A stretch of DNA of 64,000 bases from RBC074 sp964470555 (GTDB lineage: Bacteria > Acidobacteriota > Blastocatellia > RBC074). The position numbers and the translations under genes were made by a program. A model generated the notes under the pieces. That model searched no databases and was not told where the DNA came from. It saw nothing but the letters and a program-made list of their open reading frames with translations. Shown piece after piece: positions 31,056 to 40,601 of the stretch; within the stretch, counting starts at the first letter, position 1; the number at the start of each line of letters is the position of its first letter. The stretch is from the NCBI GenBank assembly GCA_964470555.1, contig CAYYDG010000011.1, forward strand, positions 94,907 through 158,906. Direction: 5' to 3'.

Positions 31056-34049
31056 ATGAGAGTAAACACTACCGTGCAAGCACGACCGTGGCTGAGAAGG
31101 TTCAGCGCCTGGCTGATTTTTTCTTTCGCTCTCGCGCCCGACACGCTGGCTCAATATCAGTTCGACTCCTGGACGACTGAGAACGGGCTGCCGCAAAATT
31201 CTGTCGTTGACATTCTGCAAACCCGTGACGGCTATCTGTGGCTGGCGACCTACGGCGGATTGGTGCGCTTTGACGGAGCGCGATTCGTGGTTTTCGACAG
31301 AAGCACCGAAGGCATAAAAAGCCAGCGCATGCAGTCTCTGCTTGAGGACAGCAAGGGCACGCTCTGGGCCGGCACCGATGATGGTATGTTGATTCGCTAC
31401 CGCAACGGAAAGTTCAGCACTTACACGGGTGAAAACGGATTGCCTCACGCGATAGCCGTCAGACTTGAAGAAGACGAGGCAGGCAATCTATGGATCAACT
31501 GGACGGGCGAAGTCATTGCCGTCACGAAATTCGATGGCGAACGTTTTATCAACTTCAAGCCGGAAGATTTCACGCACGGTGTGTACGGTGAAATCGGTAG
31601 AAGGAGATACCCCTGGTGGAATCAGGATGCCACAGGCTTGCATTGCCTCGTCAAAGGGCGCGTGAAAACGTATTCCCTGCCAGCGGCGTTATCAACCGCG
31701 CAAATTCTCAATGTCAACGCAGATTTCCGCGGCAATCTATGGGTTCAAGCCCCAGGCGTAGGCGTGGTGAAAGTGACGGATGGGCAGCGCAAGCTTTACA
31801 CCACACTCGAAGGGGTGCCGGGCAACGTTATTGAAGGCGTCTTTTATGAAGACCGCAAAGGCGATCTCTGGCTGGGAGAATTCACAGGCAATCTGCATCA
31901 CATCCGAGACGGCAAACGCGAACTGGCGCACAGCTTCACGGCGTTCGCGCTCTATGAAGACCGCGAAGGCTCGTTGTGGATTGGCACATCTGCGGGGCTG
32001 CATCGCAGGCGGGATTTGACAATAGCTTTACTCACTGAACGCGAAGGGCTTTCTCTCAATCAAGTCTATTCCATTTTTCATGACCGGGCGGGCGTCATCT
32101 GGATTGGAACCTGGGGCGGCGGCCTGAACAAATATGAACAAGGCCGCTTCACCCACTACAGCACTAAAAACGGCTTGCCCGCGAACAATATTACCTGCAC
32201 CTACGAAGACAGCTCCGGCAGGTTGTGGGTCGGCGCGAGTGGCGCAATCACCTATTTCAAGGATGACCGCTTCATCCGCTACGAGGACGAATCCGGCTTC
32301 CTCAGCAGCAACGTCTGGGCGATGCACGAAGACCGCGAGGGTAATTTCTGGTTCGCCACCGATGCGGGACTGGTGAAGCTGAAAGACGGCCAACTCACCC
32401 GCTACACAGCGAAAGATGGCTTGTCGCATGATCGAGCGACGACGTTGCTGGAAGATCGCGCGGGATCGCTATGGATTGGCGGTTTTCAGGGAATAACCCG
32501 ATTGAAAGACGGCGTGTTCACGGCCTTCACCGGACGCGACGGATTCACCGGCAATCAGGTGCGGGCGATTTACGAAGACGGCGACGGTGTGTTGTGGATT
32601 GGCACGTATGACGGCGGGTTGTATCGCCTGAAAGATGGACGGCTGACGCGCTACACCACGAAAGAAGGCTTACACGACAACGGTGTGTTCCAGATTCTGG
32701 AAGACGACGCGGGCAATTTATGGATGGGTTGCAATCGCGGCATCTATCGCGTCAGCCGCCGGGAGTTGAACGATTTCGCGGAAGGAAGAGTCCGTTCCAT
32801 AACATCGGTCGTTTTCGGCACGAAAGATGGCATGGCAAGTCTGGAATGCAATGGCGGTCGCCAACCTTCAGGTTTGAAGACAGCCGATGGCAGGTTGTGG
32901 TTTCCGACGGCAGGCGGCGTGGCCATCGTTGATCCCAAAGCCGTTCAATTCAACTCTGTGCCGCCGCCCGTCATCATCGAAGAGTTCCGCTTGGACGACA
33001 AACCGGTTGATTTTCTGAACAGTGTGGAGATTCCGCCCGAAAACCATAGCTTCGAGATTCACTACACCGCGCCGAGTTTCATCAAGCCGGAACAAGTCAA
33101 ATTCAAATACAAGCTGGAAGGGCTTGACGAAGATTGGATAGACGCTGGCGACCGGCGGATAGTTCATTATCATCAAATTCCTGATGGGCGTTACCGATTC
33201 GTAGTGATAGCCGCAAACAGTGACGGAGTCTGGAACACAGAAGGAAAGAGCCTGGGAATCGTCGTCATTCCTCCTTTCTGGCGCAGGTGGTGGTTTGTAG
33301 CGCTAGTGACCTTCGCAATCACGACGATCATTTTCTGGCGCTACAAAAGCCGCATCAGCCATTTGCGAAAAGAACATGCAATGCAGCAGGCGTTTTCGCA
33401 GCAGTTGATTGACTCGCAAGAAGGCGAGCGAAAGAGAATCGCTTCCGAACTGCACGATGGCCTGGGGCAAAATCTGCTGGTGGTTAAAAACAGCGCGCTG
33501 CTCGGTTTGAACTCCGCCGAAGACGGTTCTACGGCGAAGGAACAGCTTCATGAAATCTCCGCGATGACTTCGCAGGCTCTGGAAGAGGTGCGAAAGATCA
33601 CGCAAGGTTTGCGCCCCTATCATCTGGACAGGCTCGGCCTGAAAGCTGCGCTGGAATTCATGATCGAAACGGTTGCCAACGCTTCCACGATTCGCTTTTC
33701 GGCGGAGATTGATGCGGTTGACGGCATCTCGAAAGAGGCGGAGGTGAATCTGTACCGCATCGCGCAGGAAGCGATCAACAACATCATCAAACATTCCGGC
33801 GCTACCGAAGCGAAATTGACGCTCAGCCGCGATGGCCGAAAAGTTCAGCTTGTGATTCATGACAACGGCAAAGGCTTCATTGTCGAAACGGGCGCCCTGG
33901 CCGAGTCACGGCATCGCGGTTTTGGCCTGACCGGGATTTCCGAGCGCGCCCGAATGCTTGGCGGCAAAGAAGCGATCCATTCGATTCCCGGTCAGGAGAC
34001 GATCATCACGGTCACACTGAACTTACAGGAGGAACGCCATGAAGCATGA
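31056..34049 (+). CDS. Propeller-type sensor histidine kinase
   Basis: 997 residues with a signal/anchor at the start. A two-bladed Reg_prop beta-propeller sensor fills about 35-620, with many repeats of the LWIGT..GGL..Y type, followed by a Y_Y_Y domain (about 660-728) and one membrane helix (about 745-763). The HisKA_3 domain has the phospho-His in ASELHDGLGQNL (about 801). The HATPase domain ends GFGLTGISERARMLGG. ATG 31056 follows CAGGAG. The 3' end overlaps the NarL-type gene by 11 bases, so the two form a coupled pair. The one-piece propeller kinases of this kind often sense extracellular saccharides in Bacteroidetes; the ligand here is unknown. Confidence 0.94.
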   Translation: MRVNTTVQARPWLRRFSAWLIFSFALAPDTLAQYQFDSWTTENGLPQNSVVDILQTRDGYLWLATYGGLVRFDGARFVVFDRSTEGIKSQRMQSLLEDSKGTLWAGTDDGMLIRYRNGKFSTYTGENGLPHAIAVRLEEDEAGNLWINWTGEVIAVTKFDGERFINFKPEDFTHGVYGEIGRRRYPWWNQDATGLHCLVKGRVKTYSLPAALSTAQILNVNADFRGNLWVQAPGVGVVKVTDGQRKLYTTLEGVPGNVIEGVFYEDRKGDLWLGEFTGNLHHIRDGKRELAHSFTAFALYEDREGSLWIGTSAGLHRRRDLTIALLTEREGLSLNQVYSIFHDRAGVIWIGTWGGGLNKYEQGRFTHYSTKNGLPANNITCTYEDSSGRLWVGASGAITYFKDDRFIRYEDESGFLSSNVWAMHEDREGNFWFATDAGLVKLKDGQLTRYTAKDGLSHDRATTLLEDRAGSLWIGGFQGITRLKDGVFTAFTGRDGFTGNQVRAIYEDGDGVLWIGTYDGGLYRLKDGRLTRYTTKEGLHDNGVFQILEDDAGNLWMGCNRGIYRVSRRELNDFAEGRVRSITSVVFGTKDGMASLECNGGRQPSGLKTADGRLWFPTAGGVAIVDPKAVQFNSVPPPVIIEEFRLDDKPVDFLNSVEIPPENHSFEIHYTAPSFIKPEQVKFKYKLEGLDEDWIDAGDRRIVHYHQIPDGRYRFVVIAANSDGVWNTEGKSLGIVVIPPFWRRWWFVALVTFAITTIIFWRYKSRISHLRKEHAMQQAFSQQLIDSQEGERKRIASELHDGLGQNLLVVKNSALLGLNSAEDGSTAKEQLHEISAMTSQALEEVRKITQGLRPYHLDRLGLKAALEFMIETVANASTIRFSAEIDAVDGISKEAEVNLYRIAQEAINNIIKHSGATEAKLTLSRDGRKVQLVIHDNGKGFIVETGALAESRHRGFGLTGISERARMLGGKEAIHSIPGQETIITVTLNLQEERHEA

Positions 34050-34695
34050 AATTCGCATCATGATTGCAGACGATCATCCCATTTTCCGCCGCGGTTTGCG
34101 CAACGTGATTGAGACGGATGCGAAGCTGAAAATCGTCGCCGAAGCCGAAGACGGAGAAGCGGCGCTGGCGCACATACAAGCCTGCCAGCCGGAGATCGCC
34201 ATCCTCGATCTGGAAATGCCGGGCAAGGATGGCATCGAAGTGCTGCGCGCCCTTCAGGAAAAGAAGCTGCCGGTCGCGGTCATCGTTTTGACGATGCACA
34301 AAGACGAACGATTCTTTACCGCCGCGCTCGACCGCGATGCCAAAGGCTATGTGCTCAAGGACAGCGCCGTAAACGATATTCTCGCAGCCATCCACACCGT
34401 TGCCGCCGGGCAGAATTTCATCAGTCCTTCGCTCTCGACGTTCCTGATCAATCAACGCAAGCGCGCTATTGCGTTGGCTGAGCAGAATCCCAACCTGCCT
34501 CGCCTGACCGCGCGAGAACAGCATGTGCTGCGCCTGATCGCTGCCCACAAAACCAGCAAACAGATTGCCGACGAGTTGTTCATTGACGCAAGTACCGTGA
34601 AGACACATCGAGAAAACATTTGCAAGAAACTGGACTTGCACGGCAGCTATGCCTTGCTCGACTACGCCCTTGAACATAAAACCGAACTCACGTAA
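34039..34695 (+). CDS. NarL/FixJ-type response regulator
   Basis: 218 residues. The receiver has the acidic pair IADDHP, phospho-Asp in AILDLEMPGKDG (about 54) and Lys in YVLKDS. The C-terminal LuxR-type helix-turn-helix is LTAREQHVLRLIAAH, then TSKQIADELFIDASTVKTHR. It overlaps the propeller kinase gene by 11 bases and is its cognate regulator. Three direct repeats lie just downstream (34718-34777) and are possible binding sites. Confidence 0.95.
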   Translation: MKHEIRIMIADDHPIFRRGLRNVIETDAKLKIVAEAEDGEAALAHIQACQPEIAILDLEMPGKDGIEVLRALQEKKLPVAVIVLTMHKDERFFTAALDRDAKGYVLKDSAVNDILAAIHTVAAGQNFISPSLSTFLINQRKRAIALAEQNPNLPRLTAREQHVLRLIAAHKTSKQIADELFIDASTVKTHRENICKKLDLHGSYALLDYALEHKTELT

Positions 34696-34717
34696 TTCAT
34701 CGGCACTCCATCGCCCT

Positions 34718-34777
34718 CCGCCGAACTGCGTAGAAAAAATCCGCCGAACTGCGTAGCCGAAAATCCGCCGCACGGCG
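34718..34777. promoter_or_regulatory. Three direct repeats with 23-24-base period
   Basis: CCGCCGAACTGCGTAG occurs at 34718-34733 and exactly again at 34741-34756; a degenerate third copy (CCGCCGCACGGCG) starts at 34765. The spacing of about two helical turns is typical of operator arrays. They lie in the 150-base gap between the NarL-type gene and the receiver-only gene, and could regulate the latter. The assignment to any regulator is inference. Confidence 0.5.
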
Positions 34778-34845
34778 AATTCCCCTCGCGCTCGGCCCGC
34801 CGTATATTCGCTCCTGCCTGAGACTCATTCCGTAACAGAGGAAAA

Positions 34846-35190
34846 ATGACGATCTTACTCGTCGAAGACAACGAGCCGATGCGCCTGCTGACTAAAAAGC
34901 TGTTGGGCGATCTGGCAGAAACTTTTGTGGAATGCGACGACGGAGCACAGGCGCTGGCGGCTTACAGGCAGTGCCAACCGGACTGGGTGCTGATGGACAT
35001 CAAGATGAACGAGATGGACGGGCTTGCGGCCACGCGGCAAATCAAAGCGGCCTTCCCCGAAGCCCGGATCGTTATCGTGACGGGATATGACGATGCTAGG
35101 TTGCGCGCGGCGGCTAAGAGCGCTGGCGCATTCGCTTATGTGCATAAAGAAAATATGCTCGAACTGCGCCGAATACTTCAGCAGGGATAG
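34846..35190 (+). CDS. Receiver-only response regulator
   Basis: 114 residues: a single receiver domain with acidic pair LVEDNEP, phospho-Asp in WVLMDIKMNEMDG, Thr in IVTGYDD and Lys in VHKEN. No output domain. ATG 34846 follows AGAGGA. It may relay phosphate from the propeller kinase upstream or act by protein-protein contact, possibly as a competing sink for the NarL-type regulator. Confidence 0.92.
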   Translation: MTILLVEDNEPMRLLTKKLLGDLAETFVECDDGAQALAAYRQCQPDWVLMDIKMNEMDGLAATRQIKAAFPEARIVIVTGYDDARLRAAAKSAGAFAYVHKENMLELRRILQQG

Positions 35191-35221
35191 GCCATTCACT
35201 ACAGCACAGGGAGATTAAGAC

Positions 35222-37003
35222 ATGAACGTATTTCAAGTCGGTCGCTTGGCCGCGCTGTTTCTGGTTGTTTTGGCGCTGGTCGCAACAGCAGAGGAAGTTG
35301 CCCTGGGGCAGTCGCTTGCCTGGGCCAAACGAGCCGGCGGGACCAACTTCGATCAAGGAGAAGGCATCGCTGTGGACGGCGCGGGCAACAGCTATGTGAC
35401 CGGCTGGTTTACAGGGAGCGCCACCTTCGGGCCGGGCGAGGCCAACGAGACGACCCTGACCAGTGCAGGCTCAGACGTCTTCGTAGCCAAGTATGGCAGC
35501 AATGGCGCTTTGCTGTGGGTCAGACAAGCTAGCGGCTCACCCGAGACGCGAGGCGAGGCCATATCGGTTGACAGTGCTGGCAACAGCTACGTGACCGGTG
35601 TCTTCCGCTTTGGCATCACCTTCCACGACGGAACGATGCTTCCCGGATTCGCTTCGGGTGATGCAGACCTGTTTGTGGCCAAGTATGACAGCAGTGGCAA
35701 TTTGGTTTGGGCCAGGCAAGCCGGCGCGGACTTCATCCCAGGCGTCGTTGACGTTGGCAAACATGGACGCGGCATCGCGGTGGATGGCGCGGGTAACAGC
35801 TATGTGACTGGTCATTTCGGGACGGAACTCGGCGAAGGGTCCTTTTTTGCGGCCATGTATGGGGTCAATGGTGCTTTGCTCTGGGTCAGGCATGCGCAAA
35901 ATGATGGCGTCAATCCCAGTTCCGCCACAGGCGCGGCGATTTCAGTGGATGGCGCGGGCAACAGCTATGCGACCGGTCGTTTCGCCGGCTCCATCACCTT
36001 TGGGCCGGGCGAGGCCAACCAGACCACGCTGAGCAGCGCGGGCGTCTACGAACTCTTTCTCGCCAAGTACGACAGTAACGGCGCATTGCTGTGGGCCAGA
36101 CGTGCGGCAGGCGGAGCAGGCGCGTCCGTGGAAGGCGAAGGCCTCGCCGTGGACAGCGCCGGCAATAGCCACGTGACCGGCAATTTCGCGGGCAGCGCAA
36201 CCTTCGCGCCGGGAGAATTGGGTCAGACGACCTTGATGAGCTCCGGCGTTCAACCGGACATCTTCGTCGCCAAGTATGCCGGCAACGGCAGCCTGCTCTG
36301 GGCGAAACAGGCCAGCGGCCCAGGCCAGGATGGCGGCCTATCCATCGCGGTGGACGGCGGCGGCAGCAGTTACGTGACGGGCGGTTTTGAAATCTCGGTC
36401 ATTTTCGGTGTAGGGGAAGCCAACGAGACCACTCTCACTAATGCAGTGCCAATCGCTGGCGGGCCGTCGGACATCTTCGTCGCCAAATATGCCGGCAACG
36501 GCATGCTGCTTTGGGCCAAACAAGCCAGCGGGCCAAAGACGGAAGCGGGACGCGGCATCGCGGTGGACGGCGGCGGCAACAGCTATGTGACCGGAGTTTT
36601 TGGCGATGTGAGCGGGAGCGCCGGTGTCCCCACGAGCGTCACCTTTGGTGCGGGAGAATCGAACCAGACCATTCTGACCACCGCAGCCGGCTCAGGCACG
36701 GAGGTCTTTGTGGCAAAGTATCAGAGCGACTCAACGCCGCCGCCGGCGGCCCAGATCAATGCCGTGATCGCCACCGTCAACAACGCGACTGCGCTTTCCG
36801 CCGGTCTTAAGACCAGTCTCAACGCCAAGCTCAACGCGGCGCTGGCCGCTTTAACGTCAGGTGATGTAACAACGGCTTGCGGCAAGTTGCGGGACTTCCT
36901 CAACCAAGTGCGGGCGCAACGTGGAAGACAGATCCCCAGGTCACTGGCCGATGCGCTGACCAGCAGCGTCTCGGCTATCAGGTTCGCGTTGGGATGTTCG
37001 TAA
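35222..37003 (+). CDS. Exported SBBP-repeat beta-propeller protein
   Basis: 593 residues with a signal peptide (about 1-28). Seven SBBP-like repeats follow, each with an AVDGAGNSYVTG-type strand, then SxTFGPGE and VAKYxxNGxLLWxxxA. This is a predicted seven-bladed surface propeller. The last 90 residues (from PPPAAQINAVIATVNN) form a helical bundle resembling FIMAH-type domains. ATG 35222 follows GGGAG. It may be a secreted adhesin or binding protein. It directly follows the two-component genes and could be a regulatory target. Confidence 0.88.
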   Translation: MNVFQVGRLAALFLVVLALVATAEEVALGQSLAWAKRAGGTNFDQGEGIAVDGAGNSYVTGWFTGSATFGPGEANETTLTSAGSDVFVAKYGSNGALLWVRQASGSPETRGEAISVDSAGNSYVTGVFRFGITFHDGTMLPGFASGDADLFVAKYDSSGNLVWARQAGADFIPGVVDVGKHGRGIAVDGAGNSYVTGHFGTELGEGSFFAAMYGVNGALLWVRHAQNDGVNPSSATGAAISVDGAGNSYATGRFAGSITFGPGEANQTTLSSAGVYELFLAKYDSNGALLWARRAAGGAGASVEGEGLAVDSAGNSHVTGNFAGSATFAPGELGQTTLMSSGVQPDIFVAKYAGNGSLLWAKQASGPGQDGGLSIAVDGGGSSYVTGGFEISVIFGVGEANETTLTNAVPIAGGPSDIFVAKYAGNGMLLWAKQASGPKTEAGRGIAVDGGGNSYVTGVFGDVSGSAGVPTSVTFGAGESNQTILTTAAGSGTEVFVAKYQSDSTPPPAAQINAVIATVNNATALSAGLKTSLNAKLNAALAALTSGDVTTACGKLRDFLNQVRAQRGRQIPRSLADALTSSVSAIRFALGCS

Positions 37004-37120
37004 CTTCGGCTCGAAGGCGCTCATCAAGGCGATTTCCGCGGCGGTAATGAATCAATCTGAGCGACGGCCGCAACGATCTAACGGACGGCGACCTGTCCGT
37101 CCAACAAATCAGGAGAGATT

Positions 37121-38689
37121 ATGCGCTCCCATCTTCGCATTACTCATTTTTCCAGTTTGGTGATTTCACTCGCATTGCTGCTCACGTCAGGTCTGACGGC
37201 ATCCAGTCGCCCCGCCACCAAAACCAGTGAGGCTTTCGTCCCGCCGCGGCTCAGGCCAAGCATAATCACGCGGGTTCCGGGAGCGCCTGCCCAGCGTTCC
37301 GTCGTCGCCACTGTTATGGATACCGAGACGCCTGCCGGGGCGCTGACGGTGGCGTTTTTTTCCGCCCCTGGTTTTATTTCCGTGACCAATCTGGTGAACG
37401 ACAACGGCACGGTCAGCGCGGACGTGGCTGTCAACTGCGCCGCGCCGCTGGGCGCGCAGAACGTGGTGTTACAAGTCACCGATGGAGATGGAGAAACCGG
37501 TTTCGGAGCGGTACGGGTCAATATCGCTGAGACGGCGTGGCGCTATGCGTCGCCCCAGCCAGTCAGTTTGAACTCGGCGCGGCTGATCACGCCGGAAGCG
37601 CCGCCCGAAGGTTTCTTCGGCTTTACGGTCGCGGCGCCGAGTTTCCGCGGCGACCTCAGCGTGGATCAGACGAGCGGCGGCGTCAGCATCGGCCGGGCCA
37701 GGCCGACGGGGAACCACACGGTCACGGTCACCAATGTTTGCGGAGTTGCCCGTTCCTTCACTTTGATCGTGGCGAATGGGAATACGGAATATCAGGGCGC
37801 GGTAGGCGAACCCGCGCCGCCCGGCGCGTCGGGGCAAGGCAGCAAAGGCTCGGTCTTGCTCTTCAGCTTTTACACTTCGCAGGGAGCGAGCGAAAACACC
37901 CGCATTACGCTCTTCAATCGTCACCCGGCGCAACGCGTGACGGTACATCTTTTCTTCGTGGCGGAGGACGGTGCGGTCGCCGACAGCTTTGCCTGCATTC
38001 CGCCGGAAGCGAGCGTCACGTTCCTGGCTTCCGACTTTGACCCGGGCATCCGCGGCTTTCTCATCGCCAGCGCGGTTGACGCTGTAACCGGCAGTCCGCT
38101 GAGCTTCAACCATCTAACCGGCAAAGAGGATATTTGGCTGGCGTCCGGTCACAGCGCCACGGACGTGAAGGCGGAGACGTTCCAAGCGTTGTTTCCCGAA
38201 GGCGTCAGCCTGCCGGTGATCGCTGGCCCGCCGACAATCAATTTTGACGACGTCAGCTACAGCCGCGCGGCGCGCACCTTGTTGCTGACGGATGTGCCGA
38301 ATCCCGCCGACGGCAACGACACGCTGCTCGTCTTCCATCGCCTCGGTGGGAACTTGGGCGCCAGGGTATCGCCCATCGGCGGTTTTCGCGGCATCCTGTA
38401 CCCAAAGAGCGAGCCGGAGAGCTTCGCTCCCTTCACCGCCACGGCCACGCGGGCGCAATTCTTCTCGGCGCTTTCCGACGCTTTCCCGCTCACAACGCCC
38501 AGCTTTGCGCAACTGCTCAGCGGCGGGAAGGATTGGCGGATGGTTTTTCATGCCTCCGACGAGCTTGGTCTGGCCGGGCTGGCGCTCAACCGCGGCCCGG
38601 CGAAGCTGAACAAAAATTTGTTGACCCCGCTGGCGCTGACTCGCGCAATGAGTTTGACCGTGCCTACGCTCGTGGGTTCTTGTCCATAG
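37121..38689 (+). CDS. Exported protein of unknown function
   Basis: 522 residues. A signal peptide (about 1-28, ending near LTASS) is followed by an Ig-like beta-sandwich domain (about 55-130) and further beta-rich modules with a few cysteines. Repeated threonine/serine-rich strands and an aromatic-poor composition suggest a surface or secreted structural protein. ATG 37121 follows AGGAGAG. I do not recognise the family, and no catalytic motif is visible. It follows the SBBP gene on the same strand after 117 bases. Confidence 0.75.
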   Translation: MRSHLRITHFSSLVISLALLLTSGLTASSRPATKTSEAFVPPRLRPSIITRVPGAPAQRSVVATVMDTETPAGALTVAFFSAPGFISVTNLVNDNGTVSADVAVNCAAPLGAQNVVLQVTDGDGETGFGAVRVNIAETAWRYASPQPVSLNSARLITPEAPPEGFFGFTVAAPSFRGDLSVDQTSGGVSIGRARPTGNHTVTVTNVCGVARSFTLIVANGNTEYQGAVGEPAPPGASGQGSKGSVLLFSFYTSQGASENTRITLFNRHPAQRVTVHLFFVAEDGAVADSFACIPPEASVTFLASDFDPGIRGFLIASAVDAVTGSPLSFNHLTGKEDIWLASGHSATDVKAETFQALFPEGVSLPVIAGPPTINFDDVSYSRAARTLLLTDVPNPADGNDTLLVFHRLGGNLGARVSPIGGFRGILYPKSEPESFAPFTATATRAQFFSALSDAFPLTTPSFAQLLSGGKDWRMVFHASDELGLAGLALNRGPAKLNKNLLTPLALTRAMSLTVPTLVGSCP

Positions 38690-38816
38690 CGTTGCTCTGT
38701 TTACACTGACATTTATTTCTCGCAGGACATGAAGCGCCAATTCCTGCACATGCGCATCTCCTGAGTCTGGCGGCAAATAACTGACCTGCATTTGTTTCTT
38801 GGCTTGTTTCCTCAAA

Positions 38817-39011
38817 CTACTTCAGCGCCTGCTCAATCGCCTGAGTCACTTTCGCGCTTTCGGGTTTATCGCCCGAATCGAATCGCGCAATCGGATTGCC
38901 GTTCTTGTCAATCAAAAACTTGTTGAAGTTCCATTTGATCTTGCCAGCGAAGTTCGGATTGGTTTCCTTGTCGGTCGGGAATTTATACAGCGGATGTATA
39001 TCCGCGCCTTC
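38817..39011 (-). pseudogene. Glutathione peroxidase remnant (C-terminal part only)
   Basis: The frame contains GADIHPLYKF, NFAGKIKWNFNKFLIDK and RFDSGDKP, typical of the last third of glutathione peroxidase (BtuE-like). About 65 residues remain. The catalytic cysteine half upstream is missing: from about 39012 the reading changes into unrelated sequence with no family motif. This is a decayed or deleted gene, not an expressed enzyme. It lies beside the nucleoside transporter and was probably truncated by a rearrangement. Confidence 0.75.
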
Positions 39012-39183
39012 GCATCTGGCTGGGCTTGAACGGACGTGAAGCCTTCGCTTCTTGCTGACACAAGATATTGGGGCTTTCACGGTCATCAACTCAGCAATGA
39101 CCAATGACAATTGGAAAAAGGTAAACGGAAAATGAAAAGAACATCTGCAACAAAAGCAGTTGCTCCATATCCCATAGGCATCA

Positions 39184-40473
39184 TCACCTGGCAAGGTTCA
39201 GCAGGACGCCGTTGCCGTCGCTGAAAATTCCCGCGATGCAGCCGGTCATCAAAGTTGCCAGCGTCGCCGCCAGCAAGGCGCGAAAACCCAGCGCCGCCAG
39301 ATCGTCGCGCCGCGAAGGAGCCAGCGCGGCGGTTCCTCCGACAAAAATCGCAATCGAAGCGACATGCGTAAATCCGCACAAGGCGTATGTCAAAATCACC
39401 ACCGTGCGCGGATCGGTAATCTGCCCGTTGGCAATCATCACGGACAATTCCTGATACGAAAAAACCTCCGTCAACAAAACGCGTTCGCCCAACAAACGGC
39501 CAGCTTCGGCAATATCCGCGCGCGCGATGCCCAACAATGCCGCCAGCGGATAAAACACCCAGCCCAGAATCTTGACGATGGACAGCGGTTCGGACAATCC
39601 CAGTAACCGGCTTGGCCAACCAATCAACTTATCCAGCAACGCCACCATGCCTAATCCGGCAACCAGCAACGCCGCTATGCCAGCCGCCAATCGCATACCG
39701 TCCATCGAAGCTTCGATGATGGCACTCATCAGATTGCGGGCGTGTGGAACTGTTTCCTCCTTCGGAATGCTGCCGGCGGTTTCGGGCGTTTCGGTTTCCG
39801 GCAACAACAATTTGGCCATGACAACCGCCGCGGGGATGGAAATGATCGAAGCCGACATCAGATGCCCGGCGATTTGCGGAAAACTTTCGCCGAGCATAAT
39901 CACGTACAACCCCAACGTCGTCGAAGCCACAGTGGCCATTCCGGTGGTCAGCACGGTCAGTAATTCCGACCGTGTCATGCGCTCAACGTAAGGACGCACC
40001 ACCAACGCTGATTCCACGCCGACAAAAATGTTCGCCGCGCCAGCCAGCGATTCGGCTCCGCTGATACCCATCGTGCGATGAAACAATTTGGCGAACAGCC
40101 GCACGATGAATTGCAGAATACCGAAATGATAAAGCGCCGCTGCAAACGCCGAAAAGAAAATGGCAATCGGCAAGGCTTGAAACGCCAGAATGAAGCCGAG
40201 CGACGCGCCTTCCTGCGTTTTGCCGGTAGACAAAGGCCCCAGCAGAAAATCCGAACCGGCTTTGGCAGCGTCCAGCAACGCCAGCACGCCGTCGTTCAGC
40301 CACAAAAACGCCTGTCGCGAACCGGGCAATTTGAACACCAGCAAGCCGATCAGAAACTGCAAGCCGATTCCCCAACCGACGGTTCGCCAATCCACTTTGC
40401 GGCGATTGGCGGAACACAACCAGGCAATGGCGGCGAACACAAAAAATCCCGCCAGCGAGATCAAATGATTCAT
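39184..40473 (-). CDS. Concentrative nucleoside transporter (CNT/NupC family)
   Basis: 429 residues with about ten membrane helices. The family core is visible as GISGAESLAGAANIFVGVES and LTTGMATVASTTLGLY, followed by YALCGFTHVASIAIFVGGTA near the C-terminus. Couples uptake of nucleosides to a proton or sodium gradient. It diverges from the nagB-like gene at 40602 with about 128 bases between. Nucleoside-derived sugars could feed the amino-sugar and oxidoreductase genes that follow, but this link is inference. Confidence 0.92.
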   Translation of the reverse strand: MNHLISLAGFFVFAAIAWLCSANRRKVDWRTVGWGIGLQFLIGLLVFKLPGSRQAFLWLNDGVLALLDAAKAGSDFLLGPLSTGKTQEGASLGFILAFQALPIAIFFSAFAAALYHFGILQFIVRLFAKLFHRTMGISGAESLAGAANIFVGVESALVVRPYVERMTRSELLTVLTTGMATVASTTLGLYVIMLGESFPQIAGHLMSASIISIPAAVVMAKLLLPETETPETAGSIPKEETVPHARNLMSAIIEASMDGMRLAAGIAALLVAGLGMVALLDKLIGWPSRLLGLSEPLSIVKILGWVFYPLAALLGIARADIAEAGRLLGERVLLTEVFSYQELSVMIANGQITDPRTVVILTYALCGFTHVASIAIFVGGTAALAPSRRDDLAALGFRALLAATLATLMTGCIAGIFSDGNGVLLNLAR

Positions 40474-40601
40474 CGAGCGTCCTCACTGAATTGTCTTTGG
40501 TATTTGAGAGATGATTTCTTGCCTGTTGCAGCCGCGTGTGGGAAGCTACGGCTTCCTTGTCGCTGCAAATCAAAACTACCTATTGAAAGGCAAAAAGCTT
40601 C

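Noticed and set aside
34718..34777. Short CRISPR
   Set aside because: Only two exact copies with a 7-base spacing and one degenerate copy; no cas genes.
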